Part shown: positions 1-10,539 of the stretch, one piece after another
Layout: the number at the start of each line of letters is the position of its first letter
Numbering within the stretch: the first letter of the stretch is position 1
DNA from: Aedes albopictus
Lineage: Eukaryota > Arthropoda > Insecta > Diptera > Culicidae
Reading direction: 5' to 3'
Assembly (NCBI RefSeq): GCF_035046485.1
Contig: NC_085138.1
Coordinates: forward strand, 20,961,440-21,025,439
Length of the DNA stretch: 64,000 nucleotides
The notes under the pieces: model-generated
Seen by the model: only the letters and a program-made list of their open reading frames with translations
What the model was told of the DNA's origin: nothing
Database searches by the model: none
Position numbers and translations under genes: made by a program

Positions 1-2021
1 GACACGTTGGATACTAGCGGTTCAACGATGACACCAGATACGATCCACCCAAAGTATGTGTCTCGCAGGAGCGGAAGGTTGTCCGCTAGATTCAGCTGGC
101 TTGGCTTCAAAATGTCGAAGAACAGTTCTGCGCCGATCAGTAGGTCCACCTTGTCTGGTGTGTGGAACTCGGGGTCGGCTAGAACCACTCCATCGGGAAT
201 CTTCCACTGGGCAATGTCGATTTTGGACGACGGAATCGTGCCCGTCACTCTCGGCGTTACCAGACACTCGAGGCTGGCCTGGAAACTAGAAACTCGAGAC
301 TTGATCTTCAGGGTTACCTTGTCGCGAGCCAGGGTGCGCAAGGCGTTGATGCCAGTAATCGGGACGTTGGCTGGTTGTTTTGGGAGACCAAGGCGACTGG
401 CCAGTTCTTCGGTGACGAAATTTACCTGGGAGCCGCTGTCCAGAAGGACACGGCATGGATGCGGACGGTTCTTCTTGTCAAATGCTTGCACCACTGCGGT
501 AAGCAGCAGTACCGTCTTGGACGACTGGGCGAAGTTCGACGAACAAGTGGTGGACACGGGCGGGTCCACGGGAGCATTCTTCTGCGCCGACTGCGGTTGA
601 GCCGGGACAGACGGAACCGGCGGTAGGCTTACCACTGACTCCGCGGGAAGGGAAACGTTGGACTTGGAATCTTGACTGGGTGCTCCATCAGCATGGAGCA
701 GGGTGTGATGCCGGCGTTGGCACTTACGACACGTCTTCTCGGAAGGACACTCTCTGGAGCGGTGCCCTTTACGCAGGCAGTTGAAGCATACTCCTGCAGC
801 TCGGACCTTTTCTTGCTTCTGGGAGGGGTTCAGCTTTTCCAATGCTGTGCACTGGACATTTCGATGGGGACCGCCACAGATTTCGCAGGCTTGCGATACC
901 GTAGCGGAAACTGCATGGCTCTTCTGGGGTGGATTCTTCGGAAGCGGCTGGAGCTGCTTCGGCTTCTCCTTGGGATTCGCTGGATGGACGGCTGCTTCGC
1001 AGTTTTCCAGGATCTGGCACCTGGACTTCAGGAAGTCGATGGTTTGAGAGTACTTGGGAAGCTCTCCTTTCTTCTGGCCACCTTCCCAGGCCTTTCGGGT
1101 TGACTTATCCAGCGCGGAGACGATCAGATACACGACGATGTGTTCCGATAGTCCAGTCATGTTCTGGTCGAGGTAACGAAGACTCTCTACATGGCGGGTG
1201 GCTTCGTTCAGGAGCGCACGCAGTTCCTTGTGCGTCTCGGAGGTCATCTTCCTGAGGGACAGCAACCCACGGATGTGAGTCTCCACGATAACACGCTGAT
1301 TCTCGAAGCGGTCGGTCAAAATATCCCAAGCGTAGTCATAGTCACCATCGCTAAGGACCTTCGTATCCAGTACACCAGCTGCCTCGCCGATGAGCGCCTT
1401 GTCGAGGTGATAGAGCTTTATGGCGTCACTATCCCCCGAGTTGTCCATGAGATCTTGAAAGATCGCCTTGAACTTGGGCCAGGCGGCGTAGGTCCCATCG
1501 AACGTCGGAATCGGCGCCTTCAGTGGTTGTTGCTGGATGATCACTTGAGGCGCTGCTGTACTTACCGGAGGTACTGGAGAACTCACTGTTTTCGCTGCCA
1601 AAATCAGCGCTTCGACAACGTTGGAGGTGGCGTAGTGCATGTCTTCATAATCCGCATACTCCTTTTCTTGCTCTTCCATCGCTTCATCCGGTACCAGCCC
1701 CACTATCTGGGTGTGGAGCTGACTGAACTCGGCGTAGGTAGCGGAGAGCCCTTTCGATAGCACGTTCAGCTGCGCCAAGCCAATTTCCTGGTTACTGGCC
1801 AGTGTTCGGTTAATCCTCACCAGCTTCATTTTCACTTGGGCACGCTGCCGAACGGCTTTCTCAAACTCCTTCCTTATTGCGTCATCCATTGCCGTTTCCC
1901 ACTCAGCAAATCCGTGGAACGACGGAGTAGAACTAGCAACGGATGCGGATTCTGGAACCACTTCTCGGTGCTGCTGATCAGCACTGTCGTTTTCTTTTTG
2001 CTGCGACCGCGTCACAGGCAT
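1..2021 (-). CDS. BEL/Pao retrotransposon gag-pol, 5' part, runs off the window
   Basis: Reading the minus strand from the ATG at 2019-2021 gives about 673 codons with no stop up to the window edge; an in-frame TGA lies just upstream (2025-2027). In order I see: an N-terminal helical region; a DUF1759-type BEL gag block (about residues 140-300, with a FDGTYAAWPKFKAIF-like start); a CX2CX4HX4C zinc knuckle (CFNCLRKGHRSREC) near residue 411 with a second Cys/His cluster after it; and an aspartic protease motif LLDSGSQVNFV near residue 525. This order is typical of BEL/Pao polyproteins. Reverse transcriptase, RNase H and integrase would lie beyond position 1. The frame is undamaged over 2 kb, unlike the other BEL fragment at 32690-33810, so the copy may be young. 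It makes the capsid and nucleocapsid proteins and the processing protease of the element. Confidence 0.9.
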   Translation of the reverse strand, partial: MPVTRSQQKENDSADQQHREVVPESASVASSTPSFHGFAEWETAMDDAIRKEFEKAVRQRAQVKMKLVRINRTLASNQEIGLAQLNVLSKGLSATYAEFSQLHTQIVGLVPDEAMEEQEKEYADYEDMHYATSNVVEALILAAKTVSSPVPPVSTAAPQVIIQQQPLKAPIPTFDGTYAAWPKFKAIFQDLMDNSGDSDAIKLYHLDKALIGEAAGVLDTKVLSDGDYDYAWDILTDRFENQRVIVETHIRGLLSLRKMTSETHKELRALLNEATRHVESLRYLDQNMTGLSEHIVVYLIVSALDKSTRKAWEGGQKKGELPKYSQTIDFLKSRCQILENCEAAVHPANPKEKPKQLQPLPKNPPQKSHAVSATVSQACEICGGPHRNVQCTALEKLNPSQKQEKVRAAGVCFNCLRKGHRSRECPSEKTCRKCQRRHHTLLHADGAPSQDSKSNVSLPAESVVSLPPVPSVPAQPQSAQKNAPVDPPVSTTCSSNFAQSSKTVLLLTAVVQAFDKKNRPHPCRVLLDSGSQVNFVTEELASRLGLPKQPANVPITGINALRTLARDKVTLKIKSRVSSFQASLECLVTPRVTGTIPSSKIDIAQWKIPDGVVLADPEFHTPDKVDLLIGAELFFDILKPSQLNLADNLPLLRDTYFGWIVSGVIVEPLVSNV

Positions 2022-2329
2022 TAATCACTGTTTGTTTCTTCGCGCTCTTCTTACTCGGGATTGCGCGCAGTTTATCACTTTCGGACGCGTTTCGAAATTG
2101 ATTTCGTCGCGACCACGCACTGCACCAACTTGTGCAACTTTTACGCAAACGCACTCAAAAAACACTCGCGGCGATGTTTTCGCGGTTTACTGTTCAGTCC
2201 AAACTTTTTTCTGCTCGGGCACTCACAGCAGCAGCAATGTTTTCATTTGGTCCACTTTCCACTTTGGTCCAACCAAGCGTAGCTCGTCTCGTGTTCGTCA
2301 AACACGCACAATCATGCACAGCGTCTGTT

Positions 2330-2640
2330 TCACCACGGAGGATGCCGACGACGCGGGCGGTCGACGCCTCGATCCAGGCAGGATCGTCACACTTTTCCCC
2401 TGCACCACTCGGGCGGCGGCACAGTTGAGGGATTTTCTTTGGGAATTACCACGCGGATGGTGGTGCGATTCAGGCAGAATCGTCTTCACTTTCACTACAC
2501 TTTTCTTGGCGGATTTGCCACTCGGGCGGCGGCACAATCCAAGGGAATTTCACGGGGTGGTCTTGTGGGATTTACCGCTCGGTCGGCGGTCGAATCCGGG
2601 CAAAATCTTCACGGGAAATCACTTCACACACTGATGATCC
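2330..2640 (-). repeat. Imperfect tandem repeats in the BEL leader
   Basis: Diverged units of roughly 70-80 bp recur here. Each carries a CTCGGGCGGCGGCAC-like box, a CGATTCAGGCAGAATC-like box and a GGGATTTTC/GGGAATTTC-like box. The array lies between the LTR and the gag start, so it belongs to the element's untranslated leader. Confidence 0.6.
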
Positions 2641-2779
2641 GGTTCGGAACGGACCAGATGTTCGAGCCCAGCGGTGTGGGTCGAAAAGCAGCGGACTGTA
2701 TGGTCAATTTTGCGGGGGCAAACACGGCGGAACACTTCGCGACGGGAGGATCACTCTCGCGGAAGGGGATTTGGCAAGG

Positions 2780-3104
2780 GCCAACTTTTCTAGGGTGGAG
2801 AAAACCAGAACACGGAACGGCTACGCTTACAAAAACTACATTTATTTTCTCTTCTTTTACATCACTTTGTAAATGATAATTTTTTCACTGTTGCGGCTGC
2901 TGCGCGTCCGATCGGTAGGTCGGTAGAAAACTGTCTGATGCAACCGTTGCGGCTGCTGTTGCTTGGAGCTCGGGGAGAACAGCGAACAGACATACGTTCG
3001 CAGGTGTCGGTCACGCTGGCGGACGCGTGGCGCTCGCTGATAGGCTGTACGATTTTGGAATGGATTGCTTGCAGTGTTTCTCGCTTCCGTCGTTGGACGG
3101 AACA
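2780..3104 (-). repeat. Probable 5' LTR of the BEL/Pao element
   Basis: On the minus strand the sequence starts TGTTCCGTCC at 3104, carries an AATAAA signal (TTTATT at 2841-2846 on plus) and leads into a long leader before gag. The outer end (3104) is inferred from the TG start; the inner end near 2780 is uncertain. The partner LTR lies outside the window, so direct-repeat proof is missing. Confidence 0.5.
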
Positions 3105-3716
3105 ATAACAAAAATGATAACAAAATAATGTACTGGAATATCAAATTGAAAACAGAATGAGTTCTCATTGATAACAAATTGATATCTCATTTTGTTATCC
3201 ACATTTTACGACTTGATATCATACACAGTTCTCAGGGAGTTATCAAATCCATAGGGTAATAACTAAAATTAATAACAAATTTAGTATTCATTTTGATATT
3301 TTATTCGGCATTAATTTACATGAATAAGTAAAAATTTAAATGAGATTTTGTTAATTTAGAAGAATCTCGTGATTGAACACTTGTTTTGTTGATACGATAT
3401 CATCAGAATATGGCCCCTATTGACGGCGTATTATTATCGATTTTAAAATTAACATTTCATTAACAGTCATTTCTAACTTGGTGCCTAAATGAAGAAAAAA
3501 TGTATGGCAGTCGGATATGATATCCTCATAGATATGTAGTAAAACACGAAAACATACGTAGTTCACGACATCCCAGAGCCACAGACATCGGGACTGAAAT
3601 TGAATGACATCGAGCAACGAATTGAGTCGCATTCGGCTTTTCAGTTCTTTCCTTCGTTACCCGGGGAAAAATGATGACATTGGAAAAATAAGGTATCCGA
3701 TTGGAATAGTTATTTA

Positions 3717-3834
3717 TGCAACAAGTTGCAAAATGATGATTTTTTCGGCACGAGTCGTACATTTTCCAACGAGGCTTGCCGAGTTGGATAAATACGACAA
3801 GTGCTGAAAAAATCGAGTTTTGCAACGCGTTGCA
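3717..3834. repeat. 118-bp imperfect foldback
   Basis: The left arm starts TGCAACAAGTTGCAAAAT and the right arm ends in the complementary ATTTTGCAACGCGTTGCA-like sequence. Both arms hold ATTTTTTCGGCACG/CAGCACTTG-type blocks, and the arms pair over most of their length. It is probably a small MITE. Confidence 0.55.
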
Positions 3835-4193
3835 TACAACATTTTTTGCAATTATGAAAAATACCCTTAGTACGATCATTTCTAACTGCTCAAGTGCTCA
3901 GACAGGTCTCAGCTAAAACCACGTGCAGGCATCCATGCGCGTAAGTCCATTTTTCTCAATCAGGTAGGCTATGTTAATAAGTGTCACAACTACTCGGAGT
4001 CACGTCGTCAACGAGCGTTTTTTTGTGCTGCTGCTTCTAACTCTACGTCTGTTTGGCTGATCAAATCAGAATTAGAATCGCTTCTATTCATGTTCGATCT
4101 GCCGAACAGACATAGGAGCAGCCATTAAATAGACAAATTTACACGGAAGAACATTAGTGCTTGAGGAAACTTGTGAAAAGTGTATCATTGTAA

Positions 4194-4262
4194 AGGTGCG
4201 GAAAAGTAGTACTTTTCGGCACTCTTAAAAGTGTCGAAAAGTACTACTTTTCGGCACTCTTG
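4194..4262. repeat. Tandem copies of a GAAAAGTAGTACTTTTC palindrome
   Basis: Two adjacent units contain the palindromes GAAAAGTAGTACTTTTC and GAAAAGTACTACTTTTC, each followed by GGCACTCTT. A third partial copy (CGAAAAGTAGG) follows at about 4273. Confidence 0.6.
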
Positions 4263-5411
4263 AGCTAGTCACGAAAAGTAGGCCATTTCTGCACAGTTCC
4301 GGCAATTGAAAAGTGCAATCTTATGACACGTAATTGCAAAAAAATATTTTAAGCAATTCAGTATCGTAATTTCTATTTTATATTAGTCATTTTAGTATTA
4401 TAATGACTAACTTTTCCGTACTGGTTCATTATGCAACTCAAATTAGTTGTATAATGAAAAAAAAATCATTGCATTAAATTGTCTATGGAACTCGTTGCAA
4501 AACTAGATTGTTGCAACTCGATACATAAATAACTATTACTACATTAATTCTTTTTGGCATAATGAGCAAATGGCATAATCTGACAAAAAAGTCGTTCGGA
4601 AAAATGGCCGTTTGACATAACAATAAGTGAAATGGCATTCATCATTTTCATGTATGATAAATATCTGTGTTATTTTCAAAACTGTGTCAAACATCACGGG
4701 ATTCATCATTTTGGTACGGAGCTACAATGAATCCTTTTTCACGGGAGAAAACTTTAGAAAGGAACACTATGCCAATCGTCTATAATGCCAAACGACTATC
4801 ATGCCAAATGACTTTATGCCAAACGGCCTAAAGTGTGAGAAAACTTGGGGTACTGTGGAACTCTTGTTTTTTCCTTGCGAAAGTGCGAATGGTGCAGTTT
4901 TAAAATATAGCACTGAAGAAATAATCACCCTGTAGATCAAATTTCAAAGGCACAAATCTCTTGAAAATTCGAGGTGTGGCTTCGTCATATCTTCACCTTA
5001 AATCAATAGCATGACCATTACCCAGAATCAGCAAATTACAAATTTTGTGTCAATATGTAAATACAATACTCAGGTACAGGGGATAGACAAAATGATTGGG
5101 ACAGGCAAAATTTTCATTTTTCAAAAAATGTCCAGCTGTAACTTTTCTAAAAGTGCAACAAATATTCTCAAATTTTCACTGTAAGTTGATCAACTAGTTG
5201 TGTATCAGAGGACACAATTTGGAAAAGATCGGGCTATTCTGCACGAAGTTATAAGCACATTAGAAAAAGGTAGAATTATCCGATAGCCAACTTTGAGTTG
5301 TTATATCTCCGGATTCAATGAACCGAATGCAATGAAATTTTGTCCATTTATGACCTCGTTTGGCTCAACTTGAAATTATTAACAAGAGAAAAAGTTATAG
5401 CAATTTCATTA

Positions 5412-6731
5412 CAGTGGTTTTTCGATTTTGTCACGGTTCTATTTAATCACGCTCCATTATATCACGCTCGATTCAAGCACGGTATTTTTTTCGATTTTAT
5501 CACGCTATGAAATTTGATAGTAATATTTTCGAGTACATATTTCAAACTAAGTAGGACATATGAATTGTCATAAGTATGCTACTTTTGCACATTAGTAGCG
5601 TTCGTTCACCAGTTTTGGTCAGTCTAAGGGAAACCACTCCTAAAAAATACAAATTACCTATTTTAAACTACCAATATGCCGATATGAAAGATTTCAATCT
5701 ATATTATGGCCAAAACTAATGCTTCTACCCTAAATGGTTTCAGTGACAAAGGTGATAAGGGGATTCAGACCGGGTTCTGAACTTGATTATCTAGAATCGC
5801 ATTCTAAAACATCTCAAATATTTACCTAACAAACGGAAAGCTATATAAAACTGCAATTTTAACTCATTTCAATCAAAGTTGGTTGGATAAAATCTCGCGC
5901 TCAGTATCATACGGGAGTATCTACAATGATCGATTTCTCTTCATCGATTTTCTCTTCGGCTAATAACTTGGCCTGCAAATCATTTTTGAATGTTTTTGTT
6001 GTTTTAAATGCTAGTCCTAGTCGTCCTTCACCGAAATACACCGAGAGATCATCCGAATATTGATCGTATTTTCCGGAATAATCCGAAGAGAAAATCGATG
6101 AAGAGAAATCGATCATTGTAGATACGCCTGTATGATACTAAACGCGAGAAATGTCAAAATTCAAGCTTTAGAATGCCGTTCGCAATATATAAGCATATAA
6201 GCTTAGAAAGATTCCTAGCATAAGAGAATCTAAAGATGTTCGTCAGAATAGACCATTAAAATCACTTCAACGGCTGTTATGAAATGATCAATTGCTACCA
6301 TGCATGGATGTCATAACTTAAATAATACTCAAGACTGAAAATGCTACTTATTGCTTGCTCACTCGAGGAAACTATTGAGTGCCATTTCAGACTTAATGCG
6401 TTCCATTTCATGTCGCTCCATTTCGTCTTCACTAGTTAGTTGAGGCGTTGAAGGGATATCTTCACATTGCTCTACAATGCAGCATAAATACAGTCTAGGA
6501 TGACTCCTTGATATTTATTGACGGTTGTCAATTTGTTTTTTCAAAATGCTGCTTGAAATTTTCAATGTCTATTGCGTGGTTTGATGTTTCGTTCGGTTTT
6601 TATTTGCTTTTTTGTATTTAGGTGTATTTAGAGTAATAAAAACACTCGCAAAATATGTGTTTCAATTTTATCACGCTCCAGTATATCACGCGATTATTTT
6701 TTTTATTCGTGATATAATCGAAAAAGTACTG
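5412..6731. mobile_element. Nested TA-flanked DNA element, 1320 bp
   Basis: The ends are CAGTGGTTTTTCGATTTTG (5412) and the complement of CAGTACTTTTTCGATTATA (ending 6731), with TA at 5410-5411 and 6732-6733. Subterminal ATCACGCTCCA(T/G)TATATCACG motifs recur at both ends. No transposase frame is visible, so it is non-autonomous. It lies inside 5077-8165 and contains the foldback at 5893-6149. Confidence 0.75.
5893..6149. mobile_element. 257-bp MITE with 67-bp inverted termini
   Basis: Left arm 5893-5959 and right arm 6083-6149 are near-perfect complements (arm start TCTCGCG, core AGTATCATAC, inner end TCTCTTCGG). The central 120 bp is unrelated to either arm. I could not find a clear target duplication. 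The short reading frame on the minus strand here is a by-product of the palindrome. Confidence 0.75.
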
Positions 6732-7001
6732 TAATATTATGATTTTTTAGTAAATTGGTCTATTTTTAATATGCATCTCATTACTTTTTCAATGAATTGC
6801 CACCTATGTTGTTACTTTCTTTCACAACACATCTGCATTCACGACAATTAGAGGGAACTTAAAATAACTATACTTAGCATCTTGAATTTTGAAACGATGT
6901 TGAAATTTAAGAAAATTTGGTGTTTTATTAGAAAAATAATGTAATCGTTATAATTTTCTTCCGTGTTGAGAATTTTAAGTTAAGACAAAAGGCTTTCAAA
7001 G

Positions 7002-7205
7002 TTGTATATCCTTCAAAAGAAGAATATTAAAGATGTTAACAAGTCCAAGGCTTGTGCAGTATCTCCTGTGTGGTCCAATGACCACCCGTATTTATACTAC
7101 CTTAGGTAGACATAATGAATCATACCTAGATATTTAGGTACTGTAATGAATAGTATTTCATGTAGGTAGATATCCTATGCGCACAACCATTAGGTAGACA
7201 CTACA
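7002..7205 (-). repeat. TRIM 3' LTR
   Basis: 204 bp. It contains TATAAATA (minus sense) and direct AGGTAGAYA motifs (plus sense), and matches 7680-7883 except near the outer end (TTGTATATCC against TTTTATATCC). Confidence 0.9.
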
Positions 7206-7679
7206 GTCCTTTCCCCTTTAGAAAACTTCAAAAAAATAACATTCATCACCAAAATAATGATGGCACAAATAAACTGACGAGTCCGTCACTTTCAAAGAAC
7301 ATATCTGTTCGTTAACAAAACTACAAAAACAAAAAAAAAGATTTCGCTATCTCAACATCGACAACTTTACCGAAAAATTACAAATAACACAAATCCATTC
7401 ACCAAAACATAACATACGACAATTCCGCCACAAAATAACAATTTCGTTCACCACAAAAAATAACATTTCGTTATTACCAAAACAAAAAGACAATTTCGTC
7501 AATGCAACATCGGCCAAAAAGAACATTTTGTTCACAACATAATGGCAATTCTACCATAAAAGAACAATTCTGTTCTCCACAAAAATAACAATTTGTTATT
7601 ACCACAACCTGAAAACCAAAAGGAAATAATTTCGGAATAACTCAAAAGAAATCACACGTTCCTTGATCCTCGTCGCCAC

Positions 7680-7883
7680 TTTTATATCCTTCAAAAGAAG
7701 AATATTAAAGATGTTAACAAGTCCAAGGCTTGTGCAGTATCTCCTGTGTGGTCCAATGACCACCCGTATTTATACTACCTTAGGTAGACATAATGAATCA
7801 TACCTAGATATTTAGGTACTGTAATGAATAGTATTTCATGTAGGTAGATATCCTATGCGCACAACCATTAGGTAGACACTACA
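7680..7883 (-). repeat. TRIM 5' LTR
   Basis: 204 bp, the partner of 7002-7205. On the minus strand it is followed directly by the primer binding site. Confidence 0.9.
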
Positions 7884-8169
7884 CAAAGCTCATTATATAA
7901 GTCATAAATTGACAAAATTTCATTGCATGAATCCGGAGATTTAACAACTCAATGTTGGCTATCGGATAATTATACCTTTTTTTCAATCTTCATAACTACG
8001 TGCAGAATAGTCCGATCTTTTCCAAATTTTGTCCACTGATACACAAATAGTGATCAACTTACAGTGAAAATTTGAGAATATTTGATGTATTTTTCGAAAA
8101 GTTACAGCCATTTGAAATTTTTTTGAGAAGACGAAATTTTGCCTGTCCCAATCATTTTGTCTATCTATA

Positions 8170-9100
8170 CATTTAACAAATATTTTGTGAATATAATTTA
8201 ATGTTAAGGAAGCACATTAACCTTTTTTTGGATTTTTGAAATAAAATCTTGTTATCATTGAGTTTTTGAAATGATAACAAAATGATATCTCAATTTGATA
8301 TTAAATAAAAACAATTCGGAACGAAAACTTGTTTTGATTTCATTTTGTTATCAATAACAAAATGAGTTATCAATTTGTTATAGGTTTGTTCTCATTCCCT
8401 GCTCGGGAAGTCATAGGATTTGCCTTGGCTTATTCAATGAATGGAATAAGATGAGACAGTGCTGCTCACTGATCAACGTGAGAAAACAAAACTTAAATAT
8501 TGTGGATCTCCGTGAGAATGAAATAAAGACGTTTCTTCTCCATATCAGGTTCTTGGGTTTATTCACAATGAAATTATGAGACAGCTCTGAGTTCTACAGA
8601 GATATGTTAAAACTCTGCCCGAATGATATAAGTCGCCGTAAAAAATCATCTCATTCGAGTCTTCTTTTCTCACTGGTCATGTGAGATCAAGTATTTTCGT
8701 CTCATTCCACTCACCGATTGAACCAAATCCTTGCTTTGAACTACGACTCAAGTGACGTGATCGAGACCATATGCAAATCAAATGTGGACGAAACGTTTCT
8801 CACTTCGATATATGAGACGATCTATTGTGCTCATTCTGCAAATGGAGTAACGTGACAAAAGTAATTGACTTTCCATTTGATTTACACGGCGAGTAACTTC
8901 ATTCGAGTCGAGATCTGTCACCTCGATATACGTCTCCGACTTTTGTCACGTCACTCCATTCGCAGAATGAGCACATACATCAGCTCATACCTGGTCTCAT
9001 GATCTGGTCTAATATATTATTTCATGTTCAGCCAGTAATGTCCTCGTTTAATTTCACGTCCTCATTGGCTATGCCAAACCAAGATATCTCACTCAGACAT
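8170..9100. other. Non-coding DNA with diverged repeats
   Basis: 8230-8400 carries TGATAACAAAATGATATC-like repeats like those at 3110-3300. 8837-8975 is a hairpin: TGTGCTCATTCTGCAAATGG pairs with CCATTCGCAGAATGAGCACA. No gene seen. Confidence 0.5.
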
Positions 9101-9104
9101 CATA

Positions 9105-9366
9105 CCATCTTCTTCTTCTTTATGGCTCTACGTCCCCACTAGGACTTGGCCGGCCTCGTTTCAACTTAGTGTTCTTTGAGCACTTCCACAGTTATTAATT
9201 GAAGGGCATTCTTTGCCTGCCATTGCATGAATTTGTATATTGTGAGGTAGTACAATGATACACTATGCCCAGGGAGTCGAGAAAATTTTCCCGACCGGAA
9301 CGGGAATCGAACCCGCCATTTCCGGATTGGCGATCTATAACGTTAACAACCTCTAGGCTTATTTTC
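9105..9366 (-). mobile_element. Feilai-type tRNA-related SINE, degraded head
   Basis: Read on minus, it has a B box GGGTTCGATTCCC (9302-9314 on plus), the body ACTCCCTGGGCATAGTGTAT, and a tail GAGCCATAAAGAAGAAGAAG. It aligns along its whole length with the better copy at 43396-43651, but its A box is eroded. Feilai is an established Ae. aegypti SINE family; assignment is by recognition of these features. Confidence 0.8.
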
Positions 9367-9594
9367 TTTTTGGCTTTTGAATCATGACTGATTCTGAGTC
9401 TACGTCTATAAGATGGGATCAACCTATCTATACGAGTGGAGTGAGGTGAGTAATCTCGGTTTGACAGTTCAGTATTCAGCTCTTACACGAACTCACCTCT
9501 AAGGAGGTGAAAAGCTCATTTGCTGTTCTCGACCGAGATGCTTCACTCGTTTCTACTCGTGGAATAGTTAAAATCACATTTGTTGAGATTAAAT

Positions 9595-9805
9595 AAGACA
9601 CTACACCATCTTCGGCCAGAAGCCGCACAGACTGAACATTACTAACATTAGACAACGGACAACACATAAAATACCTAGTGGCCCAGTGGAGAATTTTTCA
9701 TTTGACGAAAAGTTTCCCTCGACTGAAGCGGGAATCGAACCCACACTACGAGGCTTACGAGACACCTAAACAACTGACGCCGCTAACCGCTCGGCCACGA
9801 AGCCT
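9595..9805 (-). mobile_element. tRNA-derived SINE of a second family
   Basis: On minus, a tRNA-like head has A box GTGGCCGAGCGGTTAG (9783-9798 on plus) and B box GGGTTCGATTCCC (9730-9742), with a long insert between them as in type II (Ser/Leu) tRNAs. It is followed by AAAAATTCTCCACTGGGCC and an unrelated body. It is not a working tRNA gene: the acceptor arm does not pair. Confidence 0.65.
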
Positions 9806-10539
9806 ACTACCTATTCTCACTCACAGTTGAATGATATAAATGTCTGAGAATGATTTCACTTTTCTTTGAAATCAAACCATTTCACCATGCTGCAATTGTT
9901 GGACAAAATGAATTGGTCATATGAGTGTGAATGACTTAGTGAGACGGGACAGACAGGGGGAGATGAGGTATAAAACAAACAGAATTTTTCCTCCTTCGAG
10001 TCGACTATTTTCAATTTACCATGTGAGATTGAGCTATCTCACCATAGAGAAAGTCTCACTGTTCCATATGTTTCACTTTAAATAACTTTTGAAGAAGAAT
10101 AACAGATATACTGTTCCCTTATATTCATTTCTGAAACGCGACGACCATTACCCATCGCAAACGAGGGTGAACCGAAGAAAAGGGCACGACCAGAGAAAGA
10201 AAAAAAACTACGAAAAACAGTCATACTGAGTACAAAAAGTCTTAAGGTAAATAAATTATAGCAGAAAAAAAAACAAAACAAAAAAACAGTGTAATTTATC
10301 TGTAAAATAATATTTAATTCAACACTAGAAACAAACCAACACAAAAAAAACGTTAAAACTATGCTGTAAATAAAGAGAAACAAAAAAAATCGAAAAGTAT
10401 GTGGCAGTCAAGCCAAAACACAAGGAACTTTGGTGGCATGCTTTTTGTTGATTAAAAATATCCGAAAGCCTGTTAGACAACTTAGCAATGTTAATGTGCA
10501 ACCTTTACCTGTCAGACAAAGGATTTAAGACGTGAGTGT
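9806..10539. other. No gene seen
   Basis: AT-rich sequence with A-rich runs near 10200-10400. Nothing recognised. Confidence 0.5.

Larger units (their letters stand above)
3105..5074. other. AT-rich intergenic DNA with dispersed repeats
   Basis: No believable coding region. It holds TGATAACAAAATGATATC-like repeats (3110-3300, related to 8230-8400), a foldback at 3717-3834, a short tandem palindrome at 4194-4262, and a stretch with repeated ATGCCAAAYGACT motifs (4555-4835). All look like remnants of non-autonomous DNA elements. Confidence 0.5.
7002..7883 (-). mobile_element. TRIM: complete LTR retrotransposon in miniature
   Basis: Two 204-bp direct repeats (7002-7205 and 7680-7883) differ at one base that I can find, near the end of the LTR. 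They bracket 474 bp of A-rich DNA without coding potential. On the minus strand the LTR begins TGTAGTGTC. A primer binding site TGGCGACGAGGATC (7665-7678) follows the 5' LTR, and a polypurine tract AAAGGGGAAAGGAC (about 7206-7220) precedes the 3' LTR. The 5-bp target duplication CAAAG is at 6997-7001 and 7884-7888. It encodes nothing and must rely on the proteins of a larger gypsy-like element. Confidence 0.9.
5077..8165. mobile_element. MITE-like element with about 280-bp inverted termini, carrying nested insertions
   Basis: The left end (GATAGACAAAATGATTGGGA from 5082) and right end (TCCCAATCATTTTGTCTATC to 8165) are inverted copies. The match continues for about 280 bp inward with moderate divergence (5082-5370 against 7890-8165). 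TA dinucleotides flank both ends, as expected for Tc1/mariner-type targets. It has no transposase. Removing the TA-flanked element at 5412-6731 and the TRIM at 7002-7883 leaves an ancestral element of about 0.9 kb. Confidence 0.75.

Noticed and set aside
5907..6116. Small minus-strand protein
   Set aside because: Lies in the palindromic MITE; its two ends are translations of the two arms.
9725..9805. Functional tRNA gene
   Set aside because: A and B boxes are good, but the acceptor stem does not pair and the sequence continues into a SINE body.
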